In this document: positions 1 through 7,399 of the stretch, piece by piece
Layout: the number at the start of each line of letters is the position of its first letter
Position numbering within the stretch: position 1 is the first letter of the stretch
From: Capnocytophaga stomatis
GTDB taxonomy: Bacteria; Bacteroidota; Bacteroidia; Flavobacteriales; Flavobacteriaceae
Length of the DNA stretch: 64,000 bases
Reading direction: 5' to 3'
NCBI RefSeq assembly: GCF_002302635.1
Contig: NZ_CP022387.1
Span: 930,001 to 994,000 of the forward strand
Made by a program: the position numbers and the translations under genes
Notes under the pieces: model-generated
Databases searched by the model: none
Told to the model about the DNA's origin: nothing
What the model saw: only the letters and a program-made list of their open reading frames with translations

Positions 1-1
1 C

Positions 2-511
2 AGTAAAGTTGGCGATATTCGCAAATTCACTTCGGGAGGAAACTACATCGTTGCTCAACTTACTAAAAAAGGTGAAAAAGGAATTAGCTCAGTTCAAGAT
101 GCCGCTCCTTTTGTGAAGCCAATCTTAATTCGTCAGAAAAAAGCCGAAATCCTTGCAGAAAAAGCTAAAGGAAGCTCATTAGATGCCATCGCTTCTGCAA
201 ATAAAGGCGAAGTGAAAACAGCTACGGGCTTGTCAATGAATAATCCTACAATCATCGGTGAAGGGCGTGAGCCAAAAGTTGTGGGTACAGCTTTCGCTTT
301 GAAACAAGGTCAGGTTTCTAAGCCAATCGAAGGAGAAAACGGAGTGTACGTAATTGAAGTAACTTCTACCGCAAAAGCTCCTGCTATTGAGAACTATAAC
401 TCATACACAAAAACTTTAGAAGGACTGAAATTAGGACGTGCTTCAGAAGAAGTTTTGAATGCCCTTAAAAATTCATCTGAGATAAAAGAAAATCTTAGCT
501 CATTCTACTAA
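2..511 (+). CDS. Peptidylprolyl isomerase (PpiD/SurA-like), C-terminal end only
   Basis: The reading frame is open from the first base, so the gene starts outside the window and only the last 169 codons are seen. The stretch around F-A-L-K-Q-G-Q-V-S-K-P-I, followed by G-V-Y-V-I-E-V, is the signature of a parvulin-type (rotamase) domain or its degenerate second copy, as found near the C terminus of PpiD-like periplasmic foldases. Such proteins are anchored in the inner membrane and help outer-membrane proteins fold; the anchor would be in the missing part. An internal GTG at 113 is not a convincing start because the same frame and the same fold continue upstream of it. A strong hairpin terminator follows directly. 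PpiD versus SurA cannot be decided from this fragment. Confidence 0.75.
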   Translation, partial: SKVGDIRKFTSGGNYIVAQLTKKGEKGISSVQDAAPFVKPILIRQKKAEILAEKAKGSSLDAIASANKGEVKTATGLSMNNPTIIGEGREPKVVGTAFALKQGQVSKPIEGENGVYVIEVTSTAKAPAIENYNSYTKTLEGLKLGRASEEVLNALKNSSEIKENLSSFY

Positions 512-530
512 GAACAAACATAGAAAATAG

Positions 531-560
531 AAAAGGAAGGCGTTGTACCTTCCTTTTTTA
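531..560 (+). terminator. Intrinsic terminator after the foldase gene
   Basis: An 8-bp stem (533-540 with 548-555, AAGGAAGG/CCTTCCTT), a 7-base loop and a following T-run. It lies 20 bases past the stop codon and separates the foldase from xth. Confidence 0.85.
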
Positions 561-597
561 TTTTTATAAGAATCCATCTTATTAATCAAAATATTTT

Positions 598-605
598 TAC
601 ATTTG
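598..605 (+). promoter_or_regulatory. -7 box before xth
   Basis: TACATTTG fits the Bacteroidota -7 consensus TAnnTTTG and lies 35 bases before the xth start. I see no good TTTG at the expected upstream distance, so only half of the promoter is supported. Confidence 0.5.
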
Positions 606-639
606 CCTCCCCAAAATAATTTCAAAAAATAGATCCCCG

Positions 640-1404
640 ATGAAAATTATATCTTACAACGTAAATGGCGTACGTGCCGCAATGACTAAAGGGCTGATAG
701 AGTGGTTAAAAAGTGCCAATCCTGATGTACTTTGCCTGCAAGAAATCAAAGCCTTAGAATCACAAATTGAAAAAACAGCCTTTGAAGATTTAGGCTATAA
801 ATACCAATACTGGCATAGTGCCGAAAAGAAAGGATATAGCGGAGTTGCGATATTATCAAAAATAAAACCGAATCACATTGAAATCGGGAGCGGAATTAAC
901 TATATGGATGTTGAAGGACGCATACTCCGTGCTGATTTTGATACAGTTTCCGTAATGAGCCTTTACTTGCCATCAGGAACAAACATTGACCGATTGGATT
1001 TCAAGCTAACCTTTATGGCTGATTTCCAAAAGTATATTGATTCGTTAAAAGAATCATACCCAAACCTGATTATCTGCGGAGATTACAACATTTGTCACAA
1101 AGCCATTGATATTCACGACCCTATACGGAATGCCAATGTTTCTGGTTTTCTGCCTGTGGAACGTGAATGGCTGGACAATTTTATGAAAAGCGGATTTATT
1201 GACAGTTTTCGTCATTTCAACAAAGAACCTCACAATTACTCGTGGTGGAGCTACCGAGCCAATGCCCGCAACAATAATAAAGGGTGGCGAATTGACTATA
1301 ACTTAGTAGCACAACCCCTCGAAAATCGATTGCAACGAGCTTTGATTCTTCCTGAAGCAAAACATAGCGACCACTGCCCCATTTTGGTAGAAATTAAGGA
1401 TTAA
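640..1404 (+). CDS. xth: Exodeoxyribonuclease III / AP endonuclease
   Basis: A 254-residue enzyme of the exonuclease III family, which cuts DNA at abasic sites and removes 3' blocking groups in base excision repair. The family residues are all visible: N7 in the N-V-N-G-V-R start, E35 in L-Q-E-I-K, D148 and N150 in C-G-D-Y-N, D219 in W-R-I-D-Y, and the C-terminal S243-D244-H245. Length matches bacterial ExoIII (about 250-270). The ATG at 640 sits after an A-rich leader and 35 bases after a -7 box. It is transcribed alone between two terminators and converges on the dksA-like gene. No unusual feature is seen. Confidence 0.95.
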   Translation: MKIISYNVNGVRAAMTKGLIEWLKSANPDVLCLQEIKALESQIEKTAFEDLGYKYQYWHSAEKKGYSGVAILSKIKPNHIEIGSGINYMDVEGRILRADFDTVSVMSLYLPSGTNIDRLDFKLTFMADFQKYIDSLKESYPNLIICGDYNICHKAIDIHDPIRNANVSGFLPVEREWLDNFMKSGFIDSFRHFNKEPHNYSWWSYRANARNNNKGWRIDYNLVAQPLENRLQRALILPEAKHSDHCPILVEIKD

Positions 1405-1415
1405 TTTTTGCAAAG

Positions 1416-1462
1416 AAGTCAGATAAAACTGAGAAATAAACTCAATTCTATCTGACTTTTTC
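1416..1462. terminator. Terminator between convergent xth and dksA-like genes
   Basis: A 10-bp perfect stem (AAGTCAGATA at 1416-1425 with TATCTGACTT at 1449-1458), followed by T's on the plus strand. On the minus strand it is downstream of the dksA-like gene, so it may serve both. Confidence 0.75.
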
Positions 1463-1469
1463 TTTGAAA

Positions 1470-1856
1470 TTATTGTAAGTTCTTCGCTTCAATGCTTAAA
1501 GTGGTATGAGGAACAGCGAGCAAGCGTCGTTTATCAATCAGTTTACCTGTTACTCTGCAAACTCCGTACGTTTTGTTTTCTATTCGGATGAGTGCATTTT
1601 TAAGGTCACGGATAAACTTCTCCTGACGAATTGCCAAAGTGGTGTTTTCTTCCTTACTTGTCACCTTCGAACCCTCCTCAAAAGCCTTAAAAGTAGGCGA
1701 AGTATCCTCCGTCCCATTTGTTGCACTATTCATATAGGCACTTTTGAGAAGTTCCAAATCTGCTTGAGCTTTTTTAATTTTTTCTTCGATAAGAGCCTTA
1801 AACTCCTCTAATTCCTTATCGGAATATCGAACTCTAACGTTTTCTTCCATAATCAT
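1470..1856 (-). CDS. DksA/TraR-family regulator lacking the full zinc finger
   Basis: A 128-residue protein with an N-terminal coiled-coil region (about residues 10-90) and a C-terminal DksA/TraR signature (Y-G-V-C-R-V-T-G, then L-S-I-E-A-K). Family members bind the secondary channel of RNA polymerase and adjust transcription of rRNA and amino-acid genes, often with ppGpp. The classical zinc site is C-x2-C-x17-C-x2-C; here only C100 is present, and the other positions are T103, S121 and A124, so it should fold without zinc. The start may be the ATG at 1856 or the second ATG at 1850. It lies downstream of ileS in the same direction, about 280 bases away, an order that I recall from other flavobacteria. 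Confidence 0.85.
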   Translation of the reverse strand: MIMEENVRVRYSDKELEEFKALIEEKIKKAQADLELLKSAYMNSATNGTEDTSPTFKAFEEGSKVTSKEENTTLAIRQEKFIRDLKNALIRIENKTYGVCRVTGKLIDKRRLLAVPHTTLSIEAKNLQ

Positions 1857-2137
1857 ATTTTATTTGAGCTATAAGCTGCATAAAACAACTTTTTAACTGT
1901 TAAACTCTTTATTTGATTGTGAAATTTAAATTTCTAAATCACTCCCTTCAATAGAATCCACCTGTCCCAACAGAACACGTATGCTGGTTATATTTCCCAA
2001 AGTCTATCAAAGTTGCCTTCAACACAGTAACAGCTACTCCCCCAACATTATGGTAAGTGATTTCACTATTATTAACAGAACCCCATCAACCTCAAAAATT
2101 GATTTTTATACTATTAACAACAGAACTTTTTTTCACA

Positions 2138-5100
2138 CTATACTTTTTCGACTACAATTTTAGTTGTAACACCATCAAATTCAATCGGTTCGCCTGAAAG
2201 GGTTTCCGCAAAGGTAAGTTCATTGGTAAGTGTTTCGTTTTTAATATATTGCAAATTCACCGAAACAGCTTCCTCCAAAGCTTTATCACTTTGCAAATGA
2301 ATATTGATTTTATCCGTAATTTCAAAACCACTATCCTTGCGAATATTTTGGATTCGGTTTACTAACTCACGGGCAATCCCTTCTTTTTTAAGCTCTTCCG
2401 TGATGTGAATATCCAATGCCACCAACAAACCTCCGGAACTTGCCACAAGCCAACCTTCAATGTCTTGCGTTGTGATTTCAACATCTTCAATGCTTAAAGG
2501 TACGTCTTTTTCTGCTAATTTCACAATAATTTCACCATTTTTTTCAATGGTTTGAATATCTTCTTGCGTAAACTGCTGAATGGCAGCAACAACCAATTTC
2601 ATATCTTTACCATAACGAGGTCCTAAAGTTTTGAAATTCGGCTTGATTTGCTTTACCAAAACCCCCGAAGCATCTTCCAGAAGTTCGATTTCTTTCACAT
2701 TTACTTCCGATTTTATCAAATCGGCAACGGCCTCAATTTCCGATTTTTCAACCTCATTGGCAATCGGAATCATTATCTTTTGCAACGGCTGACGCACCTT
2801 TATCATCTCTTTTTTACGAAGCGAAAGCACCAATGATGAAATGTTTTGGGCTTTTTCCATTTTGCTTTCCAACTTTTTATCAATAAGGCAGACGTCTGCT
2901 TTCGGAAAATCGGTTAAATGCACACTTTCAGCGGTTTCTTGCTCGGTTCCTGCCATCAAATCTCGGTATAATTTGTCGGCATAGAATGGAGCCACAGGAG
3001 CCATCAGTTTGGCAACGTTCAAAAGACAGGTATATAAAGTTTGGTACGCTGAAATTTTATCTGCCTCATATTCTCCCTTCCAGAAACGTCTGCGACACAA
3101 ACGTACGTACCAGTTACTCAAATGTTCCTGCACGAAATCGGAAATCAACCGCGTGGCACGCGTAGGCTCGTACTCGGCAAAGGCTTCGTCCACCTTTTGG
3201 ATAAGCGTATGCAATTCCGATAAAATCCATCGGTCAATTTCAGGACGTTCTGCCAGCGGAATTTCAGTCTCTTTGTGTGTAAATCCGTCCGTGTTGGCAT
3301 ACAAAGCAAAGAAGGAATATGTATTGTACAGCGTTCCGAAGAATTTACGCCTTACTTCGGCAACTCCTTCTAAATCAAATTTTAAATTATCCCAAGGATT
3401 CGCATTCGAAATCATATACCAACGTGTAGCATCAGCTCCGTATTCTGCCAAAGTAGCAAATGGGTCAATGGCATTGCCCAAACGTTTGGACATTTTTTGT
3501 CCGTTTTTATCCAAAACTAATCCGTTTGAAACCACATTTTTATATGAAACTCCATCGAACACCAAACCTGCAATGGCGTGAAGTGTGTAGAACCAACCGC
3601 GTGTTTGGTCAACTCCTTCGGCGATAAAATCAGCGGTTTTCCAAGTGTTTTCCACCATTTCTTTGTTTTCAAACGGATAATGCCATTGTGCATACGGCAT
3701 CGCTCCCGAATCAAACCAAACATCAATCAAATCGCTTTCACGTTTCATCGGTTTGCCCGAAGCCGAAACCAAAATAATGCTGTCCACTACGTTTTTATGC
3801 AGGTCAATTTTTTCGTAATTCTCATCGGACATATTTCCTACTTGGAATTCAGCAAATACATCTTCGCTCATCAATCCTGCCGCGATAGATTTCTGAATTT
3901 CAGCCTTTAATTCTTCCACCGAACCGATGATAATTTCTTCTTTTTTGTCTTCGGTTCGCCAAATCGGAAGCGGAATGCCCCAGTAACGCGACCGCGACAA
4001 ATTCCAATCGTTGGCGTTTTGTAACCAATTTCCGAAACGCCCTTCACCAGTGGCTTTTGGCTTCCAGTTGATGGTTTTATTCAGTTCGAAAAGACGTTCT
4101 TTCACATCGGTAATCTTGATAAACCACGAATCCAGCGGATAATACAAAACGGGCTTATCCGTACGCCAACAATGCGGATAACTATGGACGTATTTTTCTA
4201 CCTTAAAGGCTTTATTTTCAGTTTTTAATAAAATCGCCAATTCTACGTCCCAATTTTTGTCGGGAATCCCCTCCCCAGCCCTCCCCGAAGGAGAGGGAGT
4301 TACGTCATAATATTCGTTTTTGATGTATTTTCCGCCGAAAATTTCAGGAACATTTTCGCCTTTGATGAATTTTCCTTGCAAATCTACCAAAGGAACCAAG
4401 TTATCGTTTTCGTCTTTGACAAGCATTGGCGGGATTCCGTTTTCTTTGGCAACACGTGCATCGTCCGCCCCGAAGGTAGGAGCGATATGTACAATTCCTG
4501 TTCCGTCTTCGGTGGTTACGAAGTCGCCTGTAATCACGCGGAACGCATTTTCTGGGTTTTCGGCAGGTAAAAACCACGGAATTAGTTGCTCGTACTGCGT
4601 TCCCGCCAAATCCGAACCTTTGAATTCGGCTAAAATTTGGTAGGGAATTTTAGCGTGTTTCATTTCGTTGGTTTGCAAAATCCCTAAATTGATAACATCC
4701 AAAGCATCTTCTCTGTTAGGAATTTCGTTGTATTTTTTCTCAATTCGGTCAAATATCTCGGTATTCTCGCCTTCTGCGAATTTACCTCCGAATTGCTTTG
4801 ATACTAAATCTTTTGCTAAAATTACGTAAATTGGTTCGTAAGTATATTGATTAAATGTTTTAACTAACACATAATCAATGTCGTTTCCTACTGCCAAAGC
4901 GGTGTTTGACGGAAGTGTCCAAGGGGTGGTTGTCCAAGCCAACACAAACACATTTCTACCTAAATCTTTGAATTGATTTACAAGCTGATATGAAAAAGTT
5001 TTCACACGGAATTGAGCCACAATCGTAGTGTCGGAAACATCACGGTAGCACCCGGGTTGGTTTAGCTCGTGCGAAGAAAGTCCTGTTCCTGCTTTGGGCG

Positions 5101-5644
5101 AGTACGGCTGAATGGTGTAGCCTTTGTACAGAAGTCCTTGGTCGTAAATCTGTTTGAGAAGCCACCATACCGACTCCATATACTTGGATTTGTAGGTAAT
5201 ATACGGATTTTCCATATCCACCCAATAGCCCATTTTCTCGGTAAGGTCGTTCCAGATGTTGGTGTAACGCATCACGGCTTCTTTGCACGCTTTGTTGTAG
5301 TCTTCCACCGAGATTTTCTTTCCGATGTCTTCTTTGGTGATGCCCAGTTCTTTTTCCACGCCGAGTTCTACGGGAAGTCCGTGCGTATCCCAGCCTGCTT
5401 TTCGGTGTACTTGAAATCCTTTCTGAGTTTTATAACGACAGAAAATATCCTTAATGGCACGAGCCATCACGTGGTGAATCCCTGGAAGCCCATTTGCCGA
5501 TGGTGGTCCTTCAAAAAACACGAAAGGCGTTTTGCCATCACGCGTTTTGATGCTTTTTTCAAATATGTTATTTTCTTGCCAGTATTTTAATACCTCTTGG
5601 GCAATAACCGATAAATCTAAGTTTTTGTATTCTGTAAATTTCAT
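2138..5644 (-). CDS. ileS: Isoleucyl-tRNA synthetase, IleRS2 type
   Basis: A 1168-residue class I synthetase that charges tRNA-Ile. The N-terminal signature is not HIGH but G55-I56-H57-H58, the GxHH form typical of the IleRS2 branch; the second signature K-M-S-K-R is near residue 717. Between them lies the CP1 editing domain, which hydrolyses Val-tRNA-Ile; the motif C-W-R-T-D-K-P follows it, and the anticodon-binding region follows K-M-S-K-R. Residues 449-461 (T-P-S-P-S-G-R-A-G-E-G-I-P) are encoded by a GC-rich palindromic stretch that looks like an in-frame inserted repeat (listed separately). IleRS2 enzymes are naturally resistant to mupirocin. It is followed by the dksA-like gene; the lspA gene that I would expect nearby is not present. 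Confidence 0.97.
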   Translation of the reverse strand: MKFTEYKNLDLSVIAQEVLKYWQENNIFEKSIKTRDGKTPFVFFEGPPSANGLPGIHHVMARAIKDIFCRYKTQKGFQVHRKAGWDTHGLPVELGVEKELGITKEDIGKKISVEDYNKACKEAVMRYTNIWNDLTEKMGYWVDMENPYITYKSKYMESVWWLLKQIYDQGLLYKGYTIQPYSPKAGTGLSSHELNQPGCYRDVSDTTIVAQFRVKTFSYQLVNQFKDLGRNVFVLAWTTTPWTLPSNTALAVGNDIDYVLVKTFNQYTYEPIYVILAKDLVSKQFGGKFAEGENTEIFDRIEKKYNEIPNREDALDVINLGILQTNEMKHAKIPYQILAEFKGSDLAGTQYEQLIPWFLPAENPENAFRVITGDFVTTEDGTGIVHIAPTFGADDARVAKENGIPPMLVKDENDNLVPLVDLQGKFIKGENVPEIFGGKYIKNEYYDVTPSPSGRAGEGIPDKNWDVELAILLKTENKAFKVEKYVHSYPHCWRTDKPVLYYPLDSWFIKITDVKERLFELNKTINWKPKATGEGRFGNWLQNANDWNLSRSRYWGIPLPIWRTEDKKEEIIIGSVEELKAEIQKSIAAGLMSEDVFAEFQVGNMSDENYEKIDLHKNVVDSIILVSASGKPMKRESDLIDVWFDSGAMPYAQWHYPFENKEMVENTWKTADFIAEGVDQTRGWFYTLHAIAGLVFDGVSYKNVVSNGLVLDKNGQKMSKRLGNAIDPFATLAEYGADATRWYMISNANPWDNLKFDLEGVAEVRRKFFGTLYNTYSFFALYANTDGFTHKETEIPLAERPEIDRWILSELHTLIQKVDEAFAEYEPTRATRLISDFVQEHLSNWYVRLCRRRFWKGEYEADKISAYQTLYTCLLNVAKLMAPVAPFYADKLYRDLMAGTEQETAESVHLTDFPKADVCLIDKKLESKMEKAQNISSLVLSLRKKEMIKVRQPLQKIMIPIANEVEKSEIEAVADLIKSEVNVKEIELLEDASGVLVKQIKPNFKTLGPRYGKDMKLVVAAIQQFTQEDIQTIEKNGEIIVKLAEKDVPLSIEDVEITTQDIEGWLVASSGGLLVALDIHITEELKKEGIARELVNRIQNIRKDSGFEITDKINIHLQSDKALEEAVSVNLQYIKNETLTNELTFAETLSGEPIEFDGVTTKIVVEKV
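4268..4299 (-). repeat. GC-rich palindromic element inside ileS
   Basis: A 32-base C/G-rich segment in an otherwise AT-rich gene. On the minus strand it forms an 8-bp hairpin (arms 4290-4297 and 4279-4286, loop 4287-4289), and its flank repeats the GGGGAG motif. It is read in frame and encodes about 11 of residues 449-461. Its composition and the encoded S-P-S-G-R-A-G-E-G string look like a dispersed intergenic palindrome that has been captured in a coding region; this origin is inferred. Confidence 0.55.
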
Positions 5645-5782
5645 TTTTTTAACTTCTAATTCACTGTGATTAAGTACGTTTTGGGCAAAAAATGCCTCAA
5701 TGTTATTTTAAAGATGCGAAATTACTAAAAAAATATGGGATAAACCGTTTTTTTGAGGCTTTTTTTATTTCTGTAATAAGAT

Positions 5783-5825
5783 AAAAACCTGAAATCGATA
5801 CGTTTAAATCAATTTCAGGTTTTTG
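5783..5825 (-). terminator. Terminator after serS
   Basis: Inverted repeat AAACCTGAAAT / ATTTCAGGTTT with a 16-base spacer and T's on the minus-strand 3' side, 24 bases beyond the serS stop. It also has T's on the other strand, so it could work both ways. Confidence 0.7.
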
Positions 5826-5849
5826 ATTATGAATGATCAACAAATTTCA

Positions 5850-7130
5850 TTATTTTTCGAGTTCGATTTTGTCAAATCCGGTGTATTTTTGTAATACTTC
5901 GGGGATTGCGATGCCGTCTTCGGTTTGGTAATTTTCTAAAATTCCTGCCAAAACGCGGGGCAATGCCAACGAACTTCCGTTAAGCGTATGAGCCAATTTG
6001 TTTTTTCCGTCGGCATCTTTGTAACGCAATTTCAATCGGTTAGCTTGGAACGTCTCAAAGTTAGATACTGAACTGATTTCCAGCCATTTTTGTTGTGCCG
6101 TGGAATAGACTTCAAAATCGTAAGTCAATGCCGAAGTGAAGCCCAAATCACCGCCACACAGACGCAAAATGCGATACGGCAACTTCAACTCGTTCAAAAT
6201 AGATTTCACGTGCTCAACCATTGCATCTAATGCTTTGTACGAGTTTTCGGGGTGTTCCACGCGTACAATTTCCACTTTATCAAACTGATGCAAGCGATTT
6301 AGCCCGCGAACGTGAGCCCCGTAACTTCCCGCTTCTCTGCGGAAACAAGGCGTGTATGCCGTGCAGCAGATAGGAAGCTCATTTTCAGTAAGTAACACAT
6401 CTCTGAAAAAATTGGTTACAGGCACTTCGGCGGTAGGAATCAAATAGAGGTCGTCCAACCCAACGTGATACATTTGCCCTTCTTTATCAGGAAGTTGCCC
6501 CGTTCCGTAGCCTGATGCTTCGTTTACCACGTGCGGCACTTGAAATTCTTGATAGCCTGCTTCGGTGTTTTTATCTAAAAAATAGGTGATTAATGCCCGC
6601 TGCAACTTGGCTCCCTTGCCTTTGTAAACAGGAAAACCAGCTCCCGTAATTTTTACACCAAGCTCAAAATCAATGATATCGTATTTTTTTGTGAGTTCCC
6701 AATGAGGAAGTGCGTTTTCGTCCAAATTCGGGATTTCACCAGCTTGAAAAACTACTTCGTTATCGGTTTCGGAAGTTCCGAACGGGACTAACTCGTTGGG
6801 AATGTTTGGGATACGATACAACAGTTCGTTTAAGTTTTCCGAAATTTCGGACAAGGCATCGGAAAGACTTTTGGATTTATCTTTTAATTCTATTGTTTTC
6901 TCTTTCAAAGCATTAGCCTCGGAAGCTTTCCCTGATTTAAACAACTCTCCAATTTCCTTAGAAATAACGTTAGATTCTGCCAAAACGCCATCCAATTCGG
7001 CTTGTGTGGCTCTTCGCTTCTCATCTAAATCAATAACTTCATCAATGATATGTAAATCTTTGAAATTTCGCTTTTTAAGTCCGCTTAAAACTTTTTCTTT
7101 ATTTTCTCTAACAAAAGTAAGTTGCAACAT
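5850..7130 (-). CDS. serS: Seryl-tRNA synthetase
   Basis: A 426-residue class II synthetase that attaches serine to tRNA-Ser. The first about 110 residues are the long helical arm that grips the tRNA variable loop, rich in K/E heptads. Motif 2 is seen as F-R-R-E-A-G-S-Y-G and motif 3 as L-P-R-V-L-A-G-I-L-E-N-Y-Q, with the T-A-E-V-P serine-binding segment before motif 2. Length is standard. A well-spaced minus-strand promoter (7160-7189) lies just upstream and a terminator just downstream, so it is a single-gene unit. Start ATG at 7130 is the only good one. Confidence 0.97.
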   Translation of the reverse strand: MLQLTFVRENKEKVLSGLKKRNFKDLHIIDEVIDLDEKRRATQAELDGVLAESNVISKEIGELFKSGKASEANALKEKTIELKDKSKSLSDALSEISENLNELLYRIPNIPNELVPFGTSETDNEVVFQAGEIPNLDENALPHWELTKKYDIIDFELGVKITGAGFPVYKGKGAKLQRALITYFLDKNTEAGYQEFQVPHVVNEASGYGTGQLPDKEGQMYHVGLDDLYLIPTAEVPVTNFFRDVLLTENELPICCTAYTPCFRREAGSYGAHVRGLNRLHQFDKVEIVRVEHPENSYKALDAMVEHVKSILNELKLPYRILRLCGGDLGFTSALTYDFEVYSTAQQKWLEISSVSNFETFQANRLKLRYKDADGKNKLAHTLNGSSLALPRVLAGILENYQTEDGIAIPEVLQKYTGFDKIELEK

Positions 7131-7159
7131 ATTGCCTATATTTTATTTGTTTTGAGTCA

Positions 7160-7189
7160 CAAAAGTACAACAATATTTTACAAAGGCAA
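7160..7189 (-). promoter_or_regulatory. Promoter for serS
   Basis: On the minus strand TTG (7189-7187, preceded by T), 19 bases, then TACTTTTG (7167-7160). Exact match to the Bacteroidota sigma pattern; the -7 box ends about 30 bases before the serS start. Confidence 0.8.
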
Positions 7190-7348
7190 AAAATATATCG
7201 TAATGCTATGTTCTTTTACCAAAAAGAAAGCATATTTTATGTCCGAATATATACTAAAATATTTTAACAGAAGAATTTCTCTTGTGGAGCAATTGTGAAT
7301 AAAAATATAAATTTTTAAACATCAACATCATTTTTTAAAGGGGTTTCA

Positions 7349-7378
7349 TTGCAAATTATCATATTATTTTTACATTTG
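7349..7378 (+). promoter_or_regulatory. Promoter for glutamine synthetase
   Basis: TTG (7349-7351), 19 bases, TACATTTG (7371-7378), 22 bases before the start codon. Exact Bacteroidota promoter spacing. Confidence 0.8.
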
Positions 7379-7399
7379 CCCCCATAAAAACACACACTT

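Noticed and set aside
1981-2163. 60-residue plus-strand frame between dksA and ileS
   Set aside because: It overlaps the ileS end, has no recognisable content and no promoter.
5069-5590. 173-residue plus-strand frame inside ileS
   Set aside because: Shadow of the synthetase gene; no independent support.
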